Made by a program: the position numbers and the translations under genes
Shown here: in pieces, positions 14,721 through 22,669 of the stretch
Numbering within the stretch: position 1 is the stretch's first letter
Layout of the letters: every line of letters starts with the position of its first letter
Assembly: GCA_964572825.1 (NCBI GenBank)
Contig: CAZNGS010000059.1
Coordinates: 1 to 25,322 of the forward strand
DNA length: 25,322 nucleotides
Source: CAYVBE01 sp964572825
GTDB lineage: Bacteria; Planctomycetota; Brocadiia; SM23-32
Direction: 5' to 3'
The notes under the pieces: model-generated
The model's input: the letters and a program-made list of their open reading frames with translations, nothing else
Databases searched by the model: none
Told to the model about the DNA's origin: nothing

Positions 14721-15416
14721 TCACTGCACGGCGCCGCGCACGTAGAGGCACCAGGGGCGCACGACGCATTCCCCGCACAGGGGGTTGCGGGCGCGGCACG
14801 TACGGCGACCGTGCTCGATCATGTTCAGGTGCCCGCTGTACTTGTCCTCGTCGGGGACCAGTCCGTCCAACAGGTCGTGGGCCTTGCGGCGGGTGGCCTT
14901 CTCGGGTATCAGGCCCAGCCGCCGGCTCACCCGGTGCACGTGGGTGTCCACCACGAAGACGGGTCTTCCGAAGCCGAACAGCAGCACAAGCCGCGCCGTC
15001 TTGATGCCCACGCCCCGTATCCCGGTCAGGCTCCTCTCGACTTCCCGGCTGTCCAGGTCGCCCAGGAAATCCAGCGAGTAGCCGTCGCGGTCGGAGAGCC
15101 ATTCCATGACGGCGTTGATGGTCCGGGATTTCTGCTGCGCCAGGCCCCCGCTCCGGATGGTTCGTTCGATCTGGGCCGGCGAGGCAGCGGCCACCCCTTC
15201 CCAATCGCCGAACCGCTCCATCAGCGACGCGTAGGCCCGGTGGCTGTTGACGTCGGAGGTGTTCTGGGACAGGATGCCGCGCACCAGGACGGCGAGCGGG
15301 TCGTCCCGCACCAGATGCTCCTTGCGACCGTAGCGCTCGTCCAGCGCATCCAGCACCGGGCCTGTTTTCCGGGCGGCGGGCAGTTTCCAGGCATGTTCCG
15401 TTTCGTCGGTCAGCAC
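14721..15416 (-). CDS. nth: Endonuclease III (DNA glycosylase/AP lyase)
   Basis: The 231-residue base-excision repair enzyme removes oxidised pyrimidines. The helix-hairpin-helix GIRGVGIKTARLVLLFGFG carries the catalytic lysine K139, and VVDTHVHRVSRRLGL carries the catalytic aspartate D157. A complete [4Fe-4S] motif C-x6-C-x2-C-x5-C is present (C207, C214, C217, C223). LVRGILSQNTSDVN is the usual N-terminal helix. The N-terminus is slightly longer than in E. coli. GTG 15416 is preceded by GGAGGAGAG and lies inside the 3' end of the fumarase beta gene (7-nt overlap), so the two are coupled. Confidence 0.93.
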   Translation of the reverse strand: MLTDETEHAWKLPAARKTGPVLDALDERYGRKEHLVRDDPLAVLVRGILSQNTSDVNSHRAYASLMERFGDWEGVAAASPAQIERTIRSGGLAQQKSRTINAVMEWLSDRDGYSLDFLGDLDSREVERSLTGIRGVGIKTARLVLLFGFGRPVFVVDTHVHRVSRRLGLIPEKATRRKAHDLLDGLVPDEDKYSGHLNMIEHGRRTCRARNPLCGECVVRPWCLYVRGAVQ

Positions 15417-15997
15417 CTCTCCTCCCGGTCGGGATCAGCGGCCGCCCGCGCTGCGCTTTCATAGAGGTCCCCGCCGAACGCATCGTTGACCACAATGGCC
15501 GGGAACGCCTCCACCACCAGGCGGCGCACGGCTTCCGGCCCCAGCTCCGGGTAGGCGATGACCTCCGCGCTCCGCACGGTGCGGGCGAGCAGCGCTCCCG
15601 CGCCGCCTATCGCCGCCAGGTAGAGCGCCCGGCACCGCCCCAGCGCCTCACGCACCTCCGCTCCGCGCGCTCCCTTGCCGATCGTCGCTTTGACCCCGGC
15701 CTCGTAGAGCCGGGACGCGTAGGGGTCCATCCTGTAACTGGTGGTCGGGCCGGCCGCGCCGATCACGCGGCCGGGCGGCGCCGGACTGGGCCCGATGTAG
15801 TAGATCACCGCGCCCCGGGGGTCAAACGGGAGCTCGGCGCCCCTCTCCAGCGCCTCCACCAGCCGTCGGTGGGCCGCATCCCGCGCGGAATAGACCACTC
15901 CGCTCAGCAGCACGCGGTCGCCGCTGCGCACGGACAGCACGTCCTCCACGTCCAGCGGCGTGGTCAACTTCCGATGTCCGGCGTCGGCAGGGCTCAT
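15410..15997 (-). CDS. Class I fumarate hydratase, beta-type subunit
   Basis: The 195-residue protein matches the C-terminal domain or beta subunit of Fe-S hydro-lyases (fumarase/L-tartrate dehydratase). Diagnostic stretches are LLSGVVYSARDAAHRRL (30-46), AVIYYIGPSPAPPGRVIGAA followed by GPTTSYRMDPY (83-93), KATIGKGARG, and PAIVVNDAFGGDLY. With its alpha subunit it would hydrate fumarate to malate in the TCA cycle. The alpha subunit, which carries the Fe-S cluster ligands, is not in the window; upstream is an unrelated propeller gene 107 nt away. nth overlaps its 3' end. Tartrate dehydratase beta is an alternative. Confidence 0.87.
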   Translation of the reverse strand: MSPADAGHRKLTTPLDVEDVLSVRSGDRVLLSGVVYSARDAAHRRLVEALERGAELPFDPRGAVIYYIGPSPAPPGRVIGAAGPTTSYRMDPYASRLYEAGVKATIGKGARGAEVREALGRCRALYLAAIGGAGALLARTVRSAEVIAYPELGPEAVRRLVVEAFPAIVVNDAFGGDLYESAARAAADPDREERC

Positions 15998-16012
15998 CTA
16001 CCCGAATGTCGC

Positions 16013-16035
16013 TTTTAGCAGCCTGTTGGAAAACT
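16013..16035 (-). repeat. Dispersed 21-bp motif, copy 2
   Basis: On the minus strand this reads GTTTTCCAACAGGCTGCTAA in its core, nearly identical to copy 1 at 89-109. It lies in the 107-nt gap between the propeller gene and the fumarase beta gene. Confidence 0.55.
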
Positions 16036-16104
16036 GGATCTGACCGCGTTGGGAGCGCCACGCTGTCGGCGGCACAACACAGCAGACGGCCGCGCGCCGC
16101 CCCT

Positions 16105-18213
16105 TCACTGCTTTGCGGGCACCTGGAGGAGGAGCCTGGCACTGCCGGCGTTCTCGTGTCCATCCGAGGCGGCGAAGACGAACACGTGCTCGCCGGGCTC
16201 CAGCACGTCCGTGACGAATGCGAAAGTCTCCCGGGAGGAATCGAAAATCCCGTCCTCCGGAAAGACGGACTCCCAGTCCCCGGAGTTGCAACTCACCTCG
16301 ATGCGGGCCACGTGGCCGGCCTGGTCCCGGGCCGTGCCGGTTATCCGGTAGGAACCGTCGGGCCGCCGCTCGTGCGCCAGGTCGGTCACGGCGGGAGGGC
16401 CGTTGTCTACCAGCACCGTCGGCGTCACGCGCTCGTCCGAGAGGGCGTCTTGGGGCGATCGGGCGACCCCGTCCCGCGCCACCAGCTTCAGAAGATAGCG
16501 GCCATCGGGCACGCGGGAAGTATCCCATTTGTAGCCTTTCTGCTCCCGGATGTCTTCTTTCAACGGCTTCCACTGCGTCTCGTCCAGCGCCCGGTAGTAG
16601 AGGTCGAATGCGAGGTCGTCGTCGTTGGGGTCGGCAGCCTTCCACTCAATGGTCACCACGGCCGGCTCGCCGCCGTTGCGTCCGCTGCGTCGGGCCCTTG
16701 CCGCCTGCTGGCGCTGGTTCTGCCCGGAACGCAGCACCGAGGCTCCGTCCACCGCTATGTCCTGGATCTGGGGCCTGCGGTTCGCCTGGCGATAGCTCAA
16801 GTTCACCTCCAGCAGCGCGGGCGTTCCGGTCCCGGGGTGGGTTGTCAGCTCGGCGTCGAACTGGGCGAACCGCCCCAGCGCGGGCTCCAGTGCCTGGCCG
16901 GCGGGAGCGGTCAGCCATCCCGACCACTCGCTCCAGTACTCGTCGGGCTCCGTCGAATTCCCGGTGCGCACGCGCAGACGGACATTCTGACCCAGCGCCA
17001 CCTCCTGTTCCCACCATAGCCGGCCCCAACGCGACAGATAGCCGGCGTCGAAGGGCTTGCTCAGGTAGTGACCTTCCTTCCGATAGCCCTCCTTGACCCG
17101 CCACAGGGCGCCGGAGTTGGACGTGGCGACCAGCGCGCCCCCCTTCGGGTGGGCGGCAACCGCCGTGAGGTGGGCGTCCTCAAATTCGGTCAGCACCATC
17201 TGCACCATATCGGGCCGCACCACCATCAGCCGTCCGCCGGGGCCCGTTCCGGCCAGCAGGCTGCCGTCCTGCAGCGCAGCCAGGCTCAGGACGAACAACT
17301 GCGGGAAACGGGCCAGCACGGTGGCCCCCTTGCCCGGCGCGACCTGATAGATGCTGTTCTGCGCGCCGGGCGCGCCCTGGAGCGGCACCTCCTGCATGGG
17401 GGGGGCCGGTCCGGAGGAAGAGCCGCCGCCTCCCCGCGAGGAATTGCCCCCCTGGGCAGTGCAGGCGTAGACAATCCCTTCGGGTCCCAGCAACACGTCG
17501 CGCACCTCGCCTTCGTCCGCATCGTAAAGTATCTCGCATCTGCCATCCCGCCCCACACGGCACACCCAGCCGTCCGGCGAGGAGCCGGCGTAAACGGCGC
17601 TGTCCTTTCCAACGGCGATGCACAGCAAATGCCTCTGCCGGGTCTTGACCAGCTCCTTGACCTCCCCGTTGAGGCGCACCTCGAGAATGCGCCCCTCCGG
17701 TCCGGTGGCGCAGTACACGTGGTGATCCGGCCCCAGGGCCATGTCCCACACGTAGGCGTCTTGCAGGTCGGCCAGCGTCTCCACGTCTCCGTGCCGGTCG
17801 ATCCGCAGGATAAGTCCATCGGGCGCCACGCCGGCGAGGACGGCGCCGTCCGGCAGCGGCAGCACGCTGAGCACGTGCTTCTTCTCCTCGCGGTAGAGGG
17901 TCTCGAGCCGTCCGTCTTCCTCACGGTAGACCGCGCCCGGCGAGCCGGTGGCGGCGTAGGCCGCGCCGTCATCCCCCACCTCCAGGTCCCACACAAAAGC
18001 CGCCTCCAGGCCCTCGACCTGCTGCGTTTCGGGCGCCAGCACGAGCTCGCCCGTCGAGAGAACGGAGACACCGTCCAGCTCTCCCTCGACAAGCTGCGCC
18101 GCTCCGCCCGTGGTCCACGTCTTGGCGCCGACCAGCGCGGGCAGCAGCGTCACGGCGAGCAGCATTACGGCGGACACGGCAGGGCCGCCTCTCCCGTTGC
18201 GTTCGGGGCTCAT
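16105..18213 (-). CDS. Exported beta-propeller and Ig-like protein
   Basis: The 702-residue protein has a signal peptide (MLLAVTLLPALVGAK near residues 17-31). Residues about 70-385 carry repeated propeller-type blades, for example GAVLAGVAPDGLILRIDRHG, HVYCATGPEGRILEVRLNG and SAVYAGSSPDGWVCRVGRDG. A Gly/Ser-rich insert near 275-285 (SSRGGGGSSSG) interrupts the propeller. A beta-sandwich region follows (WWEQEVALGQNVRLRVRTGN). Two fibronectin/Ig-like domains come last (about 525-605 and 610-700; TIEWKAADPNDDDLAFDLYY and TGTARDQAGHVARIEVSC). It probably acts in the periplasm or on the surface. Its ATG lies 4 nt after the stop of the S55 gene, with AAGGAAG upstream, so the two are translationally coupled. 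Ligand and function are unknown. Confidence 0.8.
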   Translation of the reverse strand: MSPERNGRGGPAVSAVMLLAVTLLPALVGAKTWTTGGAAQLVEGELDGVSVLSTGELVLAPETQQVEGLEAAFVWDLEVGDDGAAYAATGSPGAVYREEDGRLETLYREEKKHVLSVLPLPDGAVLAGVAPDGLILRIDRHGDVETLADLQDAYVWDMALGPDHHVYCATGPEGRILEVRLNGEVKELVKTRQRHLLCIAVGKDSAVYAGSSPDGWVCRVGRDGRCEILYDADEGEVRDVLLGPEGIVYACTAQGGNSSRGGGGSSSGPAPPMQEVPLQGAPGAQNSIYQVAPGKGATVLARFPQLFVLSLAALQDGSLLAGTGPGGRLMVVRPDMVQMVLTEFEDAHLTAVAAHPKGGALVATSNSGALWRVKEGYRKEGHYLSKPFDAGYLSRWGRLWWEQEVALGQNVRLRVRTGNSTEPDEYWSEWSGWLTAPAGQALEPALGRFAQFDAELTTHPGTGTPALLEVNLSYRQANRRPQIQDIAVDGASVLRSGQNQRQQAARARRSGRNGGEPAVVTIEWKAADPNDDDLAFDLYYRALDETQWKPLKEDIREQKGYKWDTSRVPDGRYLLKLVARDGVARSPQDALSDERVTPTVLVDNGPPAVTDLAHERRPDGSYRITGTARDQAGHVARIEVSCNSGDWESVFPEDGIFDSSRETFAFVTDVLEPGEHVFVFAASDGHENAGSARLLLQVPAKQ

Positions 18214-18217
18214 GGTG

Positions 18218-20134
18218 TCATTCTTCCTTCTTTATGCTTATGCTCAGAGTCCGGGCGCCCTGCAGCACCCAGGGCGTCGGCACCTTCTGGACCTGGTCGC
18301 TGACCAGCCTGTCCGCCTGCCCGGCGGTGCCGTGCTCGAGTATGCTCAACGCGGAGGAGGGCAGCGACGGCAGCGCCTCGCCCCGGTAACGCAGTCCCTG
18401 CTCCACGAAAGCCGCCCGAATCACCAGGTTCCGGTTGGACTCCATCTCGCGCAGCATCGCCAGCAGGTGGTCGAAGTCCACCGGCGCGAAGAAGCCCGGG
18501 TCCAGCCGGGCCTTGATCGTCCGGTTGGTGAAGGCGTCGCAGACGATCACGTCCGCCTTTGTGCCCGGTCGGGCGGTTTCCGGAATGTGCAGGGGCACCC
18601 GCCGCACCACCTCCTCGCCACGCCACTTGCGGAGCCGAACGGTCAGGGTGAGGTCCGAGCCGGGAGCGGCCCGCAGACGGTCCGCCCGAACCGACTCTAT
18701 CAGTGCCGCCTCGAACCCCGGCTTCACCTCGACCCGATAGTCCAGTCCGGAGACCTCCACCTCCCGGAACTCGTTCATCAAAAGCGCAGAGAGCGGGGCC
18801 GCCACCAGGTCGAAGGACGGGTCCGCCACCGACCAGGCCACAAAGTCATTCTCCAGAACCAGGGGCTCATCCACTCCGTCCAGCGATATCTCGGCCCGCG
18901 CGTGCAGGGTGTAAGGGGTCTCCTCGCCCTTCCAACGAAGGCTGCTGTAGGAACAGGCCAGGAAGGCAAACATGGGTGCCGTCTGCCAGAAACCCGTCAC
19001 CTCGTAATTGTACCGGTCCCCTGCCTGGCCGCCGACGCTGACCCGGAGGGGGAAGACCGAAGCCCGTTCCCCGATGCGACCGACGATGCCCGCGTCCAGA
19101 TCCGCTGTCACGCGCCCCACGACCTTCTCAGCGGAAGAGAGGCGGAAGGAATGCTGCATCGAGGGGACGACGGCGGCCGCCCGGCCCACCACCAGGGGGA
19201 AGTCCACGTGCCCGGCCCCGAACATGGGGTGTCCGAACGCCATGACCCGGTTGCCCTCCACCCACGTCGCCGTCCCCATGCCGCTCACGTCCAGGTCCCC
19301 CGTGACGAAAGCCACGCCCACGGGCACGCCCGGCCGGATCTCCACCTCTTTCTCCTCGCCACCCCCGCCGGCGGCGCCCTGCACGGGCAGCAGGCCGCTG
19401 CCCTCCAGGCCGCCGAGCATCCGTCGAGCCGCGTCGGTCAGGCCCCCGGTGCCCAGCGGGATGGGCAGAGGAGTGAGTTCGGCGACTCGTCCGCCGTCCA
19501 GCCGCCACCGCACGGGGCCGCGGGTGCGCCGCCACTCGGCGAACATGGGGGGAATGCAGGCGCGAACCAGGGGAGCCAGGTCGGGCTCCCGTGCGGGCAG
19601 GTGCGCCCTGTTGGACAGCAGAGAGGCGCTGAGCTTCTCGTACCTGCGCCGCATGATGCGGGCGGCTTCGGCGCGGCGCCGGGCGGGCCGCCCCTGCGGC
19701 CGGCGGGCATCCAGCTCCTGGACCTTCAGCATCTCCTCCGCCGGCGTCACGCCCGCGAGGGGTATTTTGGTGAAGGACCAGCCGTAAGCCAGCGCCCCGA
19801 TCAGCCGGTCGTTCACGTAGATGGGGCTGCCGCTCATGCCGGAAAAGGGGCCGGACTCCTCCACCACAGGGCCGCTGAGGCGGATGAGTATCATATGTCC
19901 TTTGGGAACCCAGCCCTCCAGCACCCCCAGCACTTCCACGTCGAACCGTTGCGGCTGCGCGCCCTTGAAAGCCGTGACGCCGTAGCCCTTCATGCCCGCC
20001 TTCACCTCGGCGACGGGCATGATCTGCGGCGGCCCATCGGCTCCGCGCACCCCGGAGGCCGCCGCCCCGCCGAGGACGGCGACGAGCACCAGACAGATCG
20101 CGAACTTCCTGCGGCCCACCGGCTCGGCCTCCAT
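18218..20134 (-). CDS. SpoIVB-type S55 peptidase-like exported protein
   Basis: The 638-residue product has a signal peptide (RRKFAICLVLVAVLGGAAAS). Residues 42-57 (AEVKAGMKGYGVTAFK) and SGPFSGMSGSPIYVNDRLIG (95-112, with the candidate nucleophile S101 or S103) match the S55 family. WVEGNRVMAFGHPMFGAGHV (291-310) supplies the candidate histidine H302. In Bacillus SpoIVB the histidine precedes the serine, so the motif order here is reversed. No PDZ domain is obvious. The C-terminal 250 residues look like beta-sandwich domains (SDLTLTVRLRKWRGEEVVRR). ATG 20134 is chosen for the signal peptide; it lacks a clear ribosome site, and the open frame continues to 20332. It leads the operon with the propeller gene. 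Proteolytic activity is unproven. Confidence 0.8.
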   Translation of the reverse strand: MEAEPVGRRKFAICLVLVAVLGGAAASGVRGADGPPQIMPVAEVKAGMKGYGVTAFKGAQPQRFDVEVLGVLEGWVPKGHMILIRLSGPVVEESGPFSGMSGSPIYVNDRLIGALAYGWSFTKIPLAGVTPAEEMLKVQELDARRPQGRPARRRAEAARIMRRRYEKLSASLLSNRAHLPAREPDLAPLVRACIPPMFAEWRRTRGPVRWRLDGGRVAELTPLPIPLGTGGLTDAARRMLGGLEGSGLLPVQGAAGGGGEEKEVEIRPGVPVGVAFVTGDLDVSGMGTATWVEGNRVMAFGHPMFGAGHVDFPLVVGRAAAVVPSMQHSFRLSSAEKVVGRVTADLDAGIVGRIGERASVFPLRVSVGGQAGDRYNYEVTGFWQTAPMFAFLACSYSSLRWKGEETPYTLHARAEISLDGVDEPLVLENDFVAWSVADPSFDLVAAPLSALLMNEFREVEVSGLDYRVEVKPGFEAALIESVRADRLRAAPGSDLTLTVRLRKWRGEEVVRRVPLHIPETARPGTKADVIVCDAFTNRTIKARLDPGFFAPVDFDHLLAMLREMESNRNLVIRAAFVEQGLRYRGEALPSLPSSALSILEHGTAGQADRLVSDQVQKVPTPWVLQGARTLSISIKKEE

Positions 20135-20341
20135 CTGATGGTATGGATTCAGACAGGACCTGCACTCACGCACGAACACATCATAGCAGCGCCGGCGGTG
20201 GCCGTCCAATCCGGGCCGTGCCTTCCGCCGGGCCCCCTTGGCGCTCGACGTTCGCCCGGCTCCGGTGGCGGATGGCCATGTTGTGCGCACGACTCCCGGC
20301 CAGGCGGGTCGAGCCACCGATATACAGGACACACAGTGCGC
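20135..20341. other. Intergenic region upstream of the S55 gene
   Basis: These 207 nt between the aldo/keto reductase stop and the S55 start hold no convincing gene, tRNA or hairpin. The S55 reading frame continues open through most of it, but the translation (for example RPGLDGHRRRCYDVFVRECR) does not look like part of the family. Confidence 0.4.
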
Positions 20342-21193
20342 TCAAGTATCCCAGTTGGGCGTGGCCGTACCCATGCCGCCGATGTGGCGCTCCCCCCGTT
20401 GCAGGTCGAAGATGCGAGCCATCTGTTGCTCGTCCAGCCGGAAATCGAAGACGTCGAAATTCTCCCGGATGTGCTCGGGCGAACCGGAGCGGGGGATGGC
20501 CCCCACGCCCGGTTGCTGCAGGTGCCAGCGCAGCGTTACCTGGCCGGCCGTCTTCCCGCGTGCATCGCCGATCTCCCGGAGCACCGGATCGTCGAAGACC
20601 CGTCCCCGAGCCAGGGGGCAGTAGGAGACGAGCAGGATGTCGTTCTGGCGGCAGCACTCCAGTACCGGTTCCTGGGACAGGTAGGGATGATACTCGACCT
20701 GGTTGCAGAAGATGGGCGCGGGGGAGACCTGGTGAGCTTCCTCCAGCAGGGCCACGTTGAAGTTGCTCACCCCTATGTGCCGTGCGCTGTCCGCCCGGCG
20801 CAGTTCGGACATGGCCCCCAACGTCTCGTTCAGGGGCACGCCGGTGCTGCTGGGCCAGTGGACGAGCAGCAGGTCCACGTAGTCGGTCTGCAGCTTCTCC
20901 AGGCTGCCCCTCAGCGCGCGGCGGACCCCGGCCGGCTCCAGGTGATCGTGCCATATCTTTGTCACGAGGAATACGTCCTCCCGCGGGACGTCGCTCTCCC
21001 GCAGGGCGTCTCCGATGGCCTCCTCGTTGCCGTACATCTCGGCGGTGTCGATGTGCCGGTAACCGGTTTCCAGGGCGCATGCGACAGCCCGCCGGCAGGT
21101 GTCGCCTCTCAGTGCCCAGGTCCCGAACCCCAGCGGGGGGATCGCGCCGTCGGCGGACCTCAGCACTTCGATGTCCTCTTTGTCTGTTCTCAT
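20342..21193 (-). CDS. Aldo/keto reductase
   Basis: The 283-residue NADPH-dependent oxidoreductase belongs to the AKR superfamily, close to the 2,5-diketo-D-gluconate reductase group. The catalytic tetrad is intact: D49 and Y54 in GYRHIDTAEMYGNEEAIG, K79 in FLVTKIW and H112 in LLLVHWPSS. Later signatures are HIGVSNFNVALLEEA, FCNQVEYHPYL and the cofactor-binding GVGAIPRSGSPEHIRENF. ATG 21193 with AGGGGGA upstream gives a family-length protein; the frame extends to 21307 without a better start. It lies downstream of murA on the same strand, with 171 nt between them. The substrate is unknown. Confidence 0.92.
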   Translation of the reverse strand: MRTDKEDIEVLRSADGAIPPLGFGTWALRGDTCRRAVACALETGYRHIDTAEMYGNEEAIGDALRESDVPREDVFLVTKIWHDHLEPAGVRRALRGSLEKLQTDYVDLLLVHWPSSTGVPLNETLGAMSELRRADSARHIGVSNFNVALLEEAHQVSPAPIFCNQVEYHPYLSQEPVLECCRQNDILLVSYCPLARGRVFDDPVLREIGDARGKTAGQVTLRWHLQQPGVGAIPRSGSPEHIRENFDVFDFRLDEQQMARIFDLQRGERHIGGMGTATPNWDT

Positions 21194-21297
21194 GGCGTTG
21201 GGTCCCCCTGTATGGCTCCGGCGAGCCCCTCCACAGACGGGCGTGTTGGAGCGACCCGACAACGGGTGGATGAGGCATCCTCGCCTGACCGATCCGG

Positions 21298-21318
21298 TGT
21301 TCTTCAACGGGCGCTTAA
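21298..21318 (+). repeat. Dispersed 21-bp motif, copy 3 (diverged)
   Basis: TGTTCTTCAACGGGCGCTTAA agrees with copy 1 at 16 of 21 positions. It lies in the 171-nt gap between murA and the aldo/keto reductase gene. Confidence 0.4.
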
Positions 21319-21364
21319 CTTAGCAGGAGAGTCCTCGGGGCGCAACCGCATCTCCGCGTCCCCT

Positions 21365-22654
21365 TCAGGCCGGTCTGCGCTTCTCGGCCTGGATCTGGCG
21401 GCGGTGAATGCGGGCGCCGAGGGATCGCAGCGCCGCCCCCAGACCCTGGTACCCGCGGTCAATCTGATCCACACCCGTGATGCGGGTGATGCCCTCGGCG
21501 GCCAGTCCGGCCAGCACCAGGGCCGCCCCCGCGCGCAGGTCCGCCGCCCCCACGCATGCGCTTCGCAGCCGCGCGACCCCTTTGATGATTGCGCGGTTGC
21601 CCGACCGCATCAGGCGTGCTCCCATCCGGTTGAGGGGTGGGAGGTGGGTGAAGCGGTCCGGATAGACCCTTTCCGTGACGGTGCTCACCCCGTCGGCCAG
21701 GCACAGCAGCGCCCCGAGCTGCGGGTGCATGTCGGTGGGGAGCCCCGGATAGGGCGCCGTCTCCAGCTCCACGGCCTGCAACCGTTCGGGGGCCCTGGCG
21801 CAGAGGCAGTCCCCCTCTCGCTCAACGCGGATACCCATCCGCTCCATGGCCCGGAGGGTGGCCGCCAGATGCTCAGGGCGGTCGTCCTGGACCCATACCT
21901 CGCCGCCCGTGACGACCCCCGCGGCAAGGAACGTGCCCGCCTCGATCCTGTCGGGGATCAGCGTGTGTTCGACCCCGCACAATTGTGCCGGGCCGGAGAT
22001 GGTGAGGGTCGATGTGCCCGCGCCCTCGATACGCGCGCCGCAGGCCTGCAGGTAAGCGGCCAGGTCCTGCACCTCGGGTTCGCGGGCGGCGTGCTCGATC
22101 ACCGTCCGCCCCTGGGCCAGCGTGGCGGCCATCATGACGTTCGCCGTGCCCAGCACGGTGGAGCCGTGCGGCCCGGCCATGTGCACGCGGGCGCCCCGCA
22201 GCCGATCGGCCCGGGCACGGACCTGGAAATCGTCCGCCTCGATCTGCGCGCCCAGGGCTCGAAGGCCCTTCAGGTGCAGATCGATGGGCCGTTCACCGAT
22301 CACACATCCGCCGGGCATGTGCAGAGTCGCGGCGCCCCGGGTCGCCAGCAGCGGCCCCAACACGCAGACGCTGCCGCGCATCCGCCGGACGGGGTCGGGC
22401 GGCGCCACCGTGCCTCCGGCGCCGGACGGGCACATGCGCAACTCGTTCGGCCCGATCCACTCGGCCTGCACACCCAGGGCGCGAAGGATGCACAGGATGG
22501 TTGAGACGTCGGTCAGCCGGGGGACGCGCCGCAGCACAGTCTCGCCCCCGGTCAGCAGCGTCGCCGCGATGATGGGCAGGGCGGCGTTCTTGGCACCGCT
22601 GGCCCTGACCGTGCCCCGCAGCGGCCGGCTTCCTTCGATCACCAGTTCCTGCAT
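21365..22654 (-). CDS. murA: UDP-GlcNAc 1-carboxyvinyltransferase
   Basis: The 429-residue enzyme transfers enolpyruvate from PEP to UDP-GlcNAc, the first committed step of peptidoglycan synthesis. K22/N23 in ASGAKNAALPIIAA, the active-site cysteine C117 in MPGGCVIGERPIDLHLKG (the fosfomycin target), IPDRIEAGTFLAAG (233-246), D308 in PGLPTDMHPQ and the C-terminal IDRGYQGLGAALRSLGA are all present. Length fits the family (about 420-430). The ATG has AAAGAAAGG upstream and lies 15 nt after the prmC stop, so prmC-murA is an operon. Having the cysteine and not an aspartate predicts fosfomycin sensitivity at this target (inference). Confidence 0.95.
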   Translation of the reverse strand: MQELVIEGSRPLRGTVRASGAKNAALPIIAATLLTGGETVLRRVPRLTDVSTILCILRALGVQAEWIGPNELRMCPSGAGGTVAPPDPVRRMRGSVCVLGPLLATRGAATLHMPGGCVIGERPIDLHLKGLRALGAQIEADDFQVRARADRLRGARVHMAGPHGSTVLGTANVMMAATLAQGRTVIEHAAREPEVQDLAAYLQACGARIEGAGTSTLTISGPAQLCGVEHTLIPDRIEAGTFLAAGVVTGGEVWVQDDRPEHLAATLRAMERMGIRVEREGDCLCARAPERLQAVELETAPYPGLPTDMHPQLGALLCLADGVSTVTERVYPDRFTHLPPLNRMGARLMRSGNRAIIKGVARLRSACVGAADLRAGAALVLAGLAAEGITRITGVDQIDRGYQGLGAALRSLGARIHRRQIQAEKRRPA

Positions 22655-22669
22655 CGTGCGGCCTTTCTT

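Noticed and set aside
20135..20332. Longer N-terminus for the S55 protein
   Set aside because: The added residues would bury the signal peptide behind a basic, unpatterned stretch, and no better ribosome site is present.
20280..20335. tRNA-like GGCGGGTCGAGCCACC stretch
   Set aside because: It recalls a T-arm, but no acceptor stem, anticodon arm or correct T-loop can be folded around it.
18110..22504. 1464-codon plus-strand open frame
   Set aside because: It is a shadow of high-GC genes: it runs antisense through the 5' end of the propeller gene, the S55 gene, aldo/keto reductase and most of murA, all of which have recognisable motifs on the minus strand.
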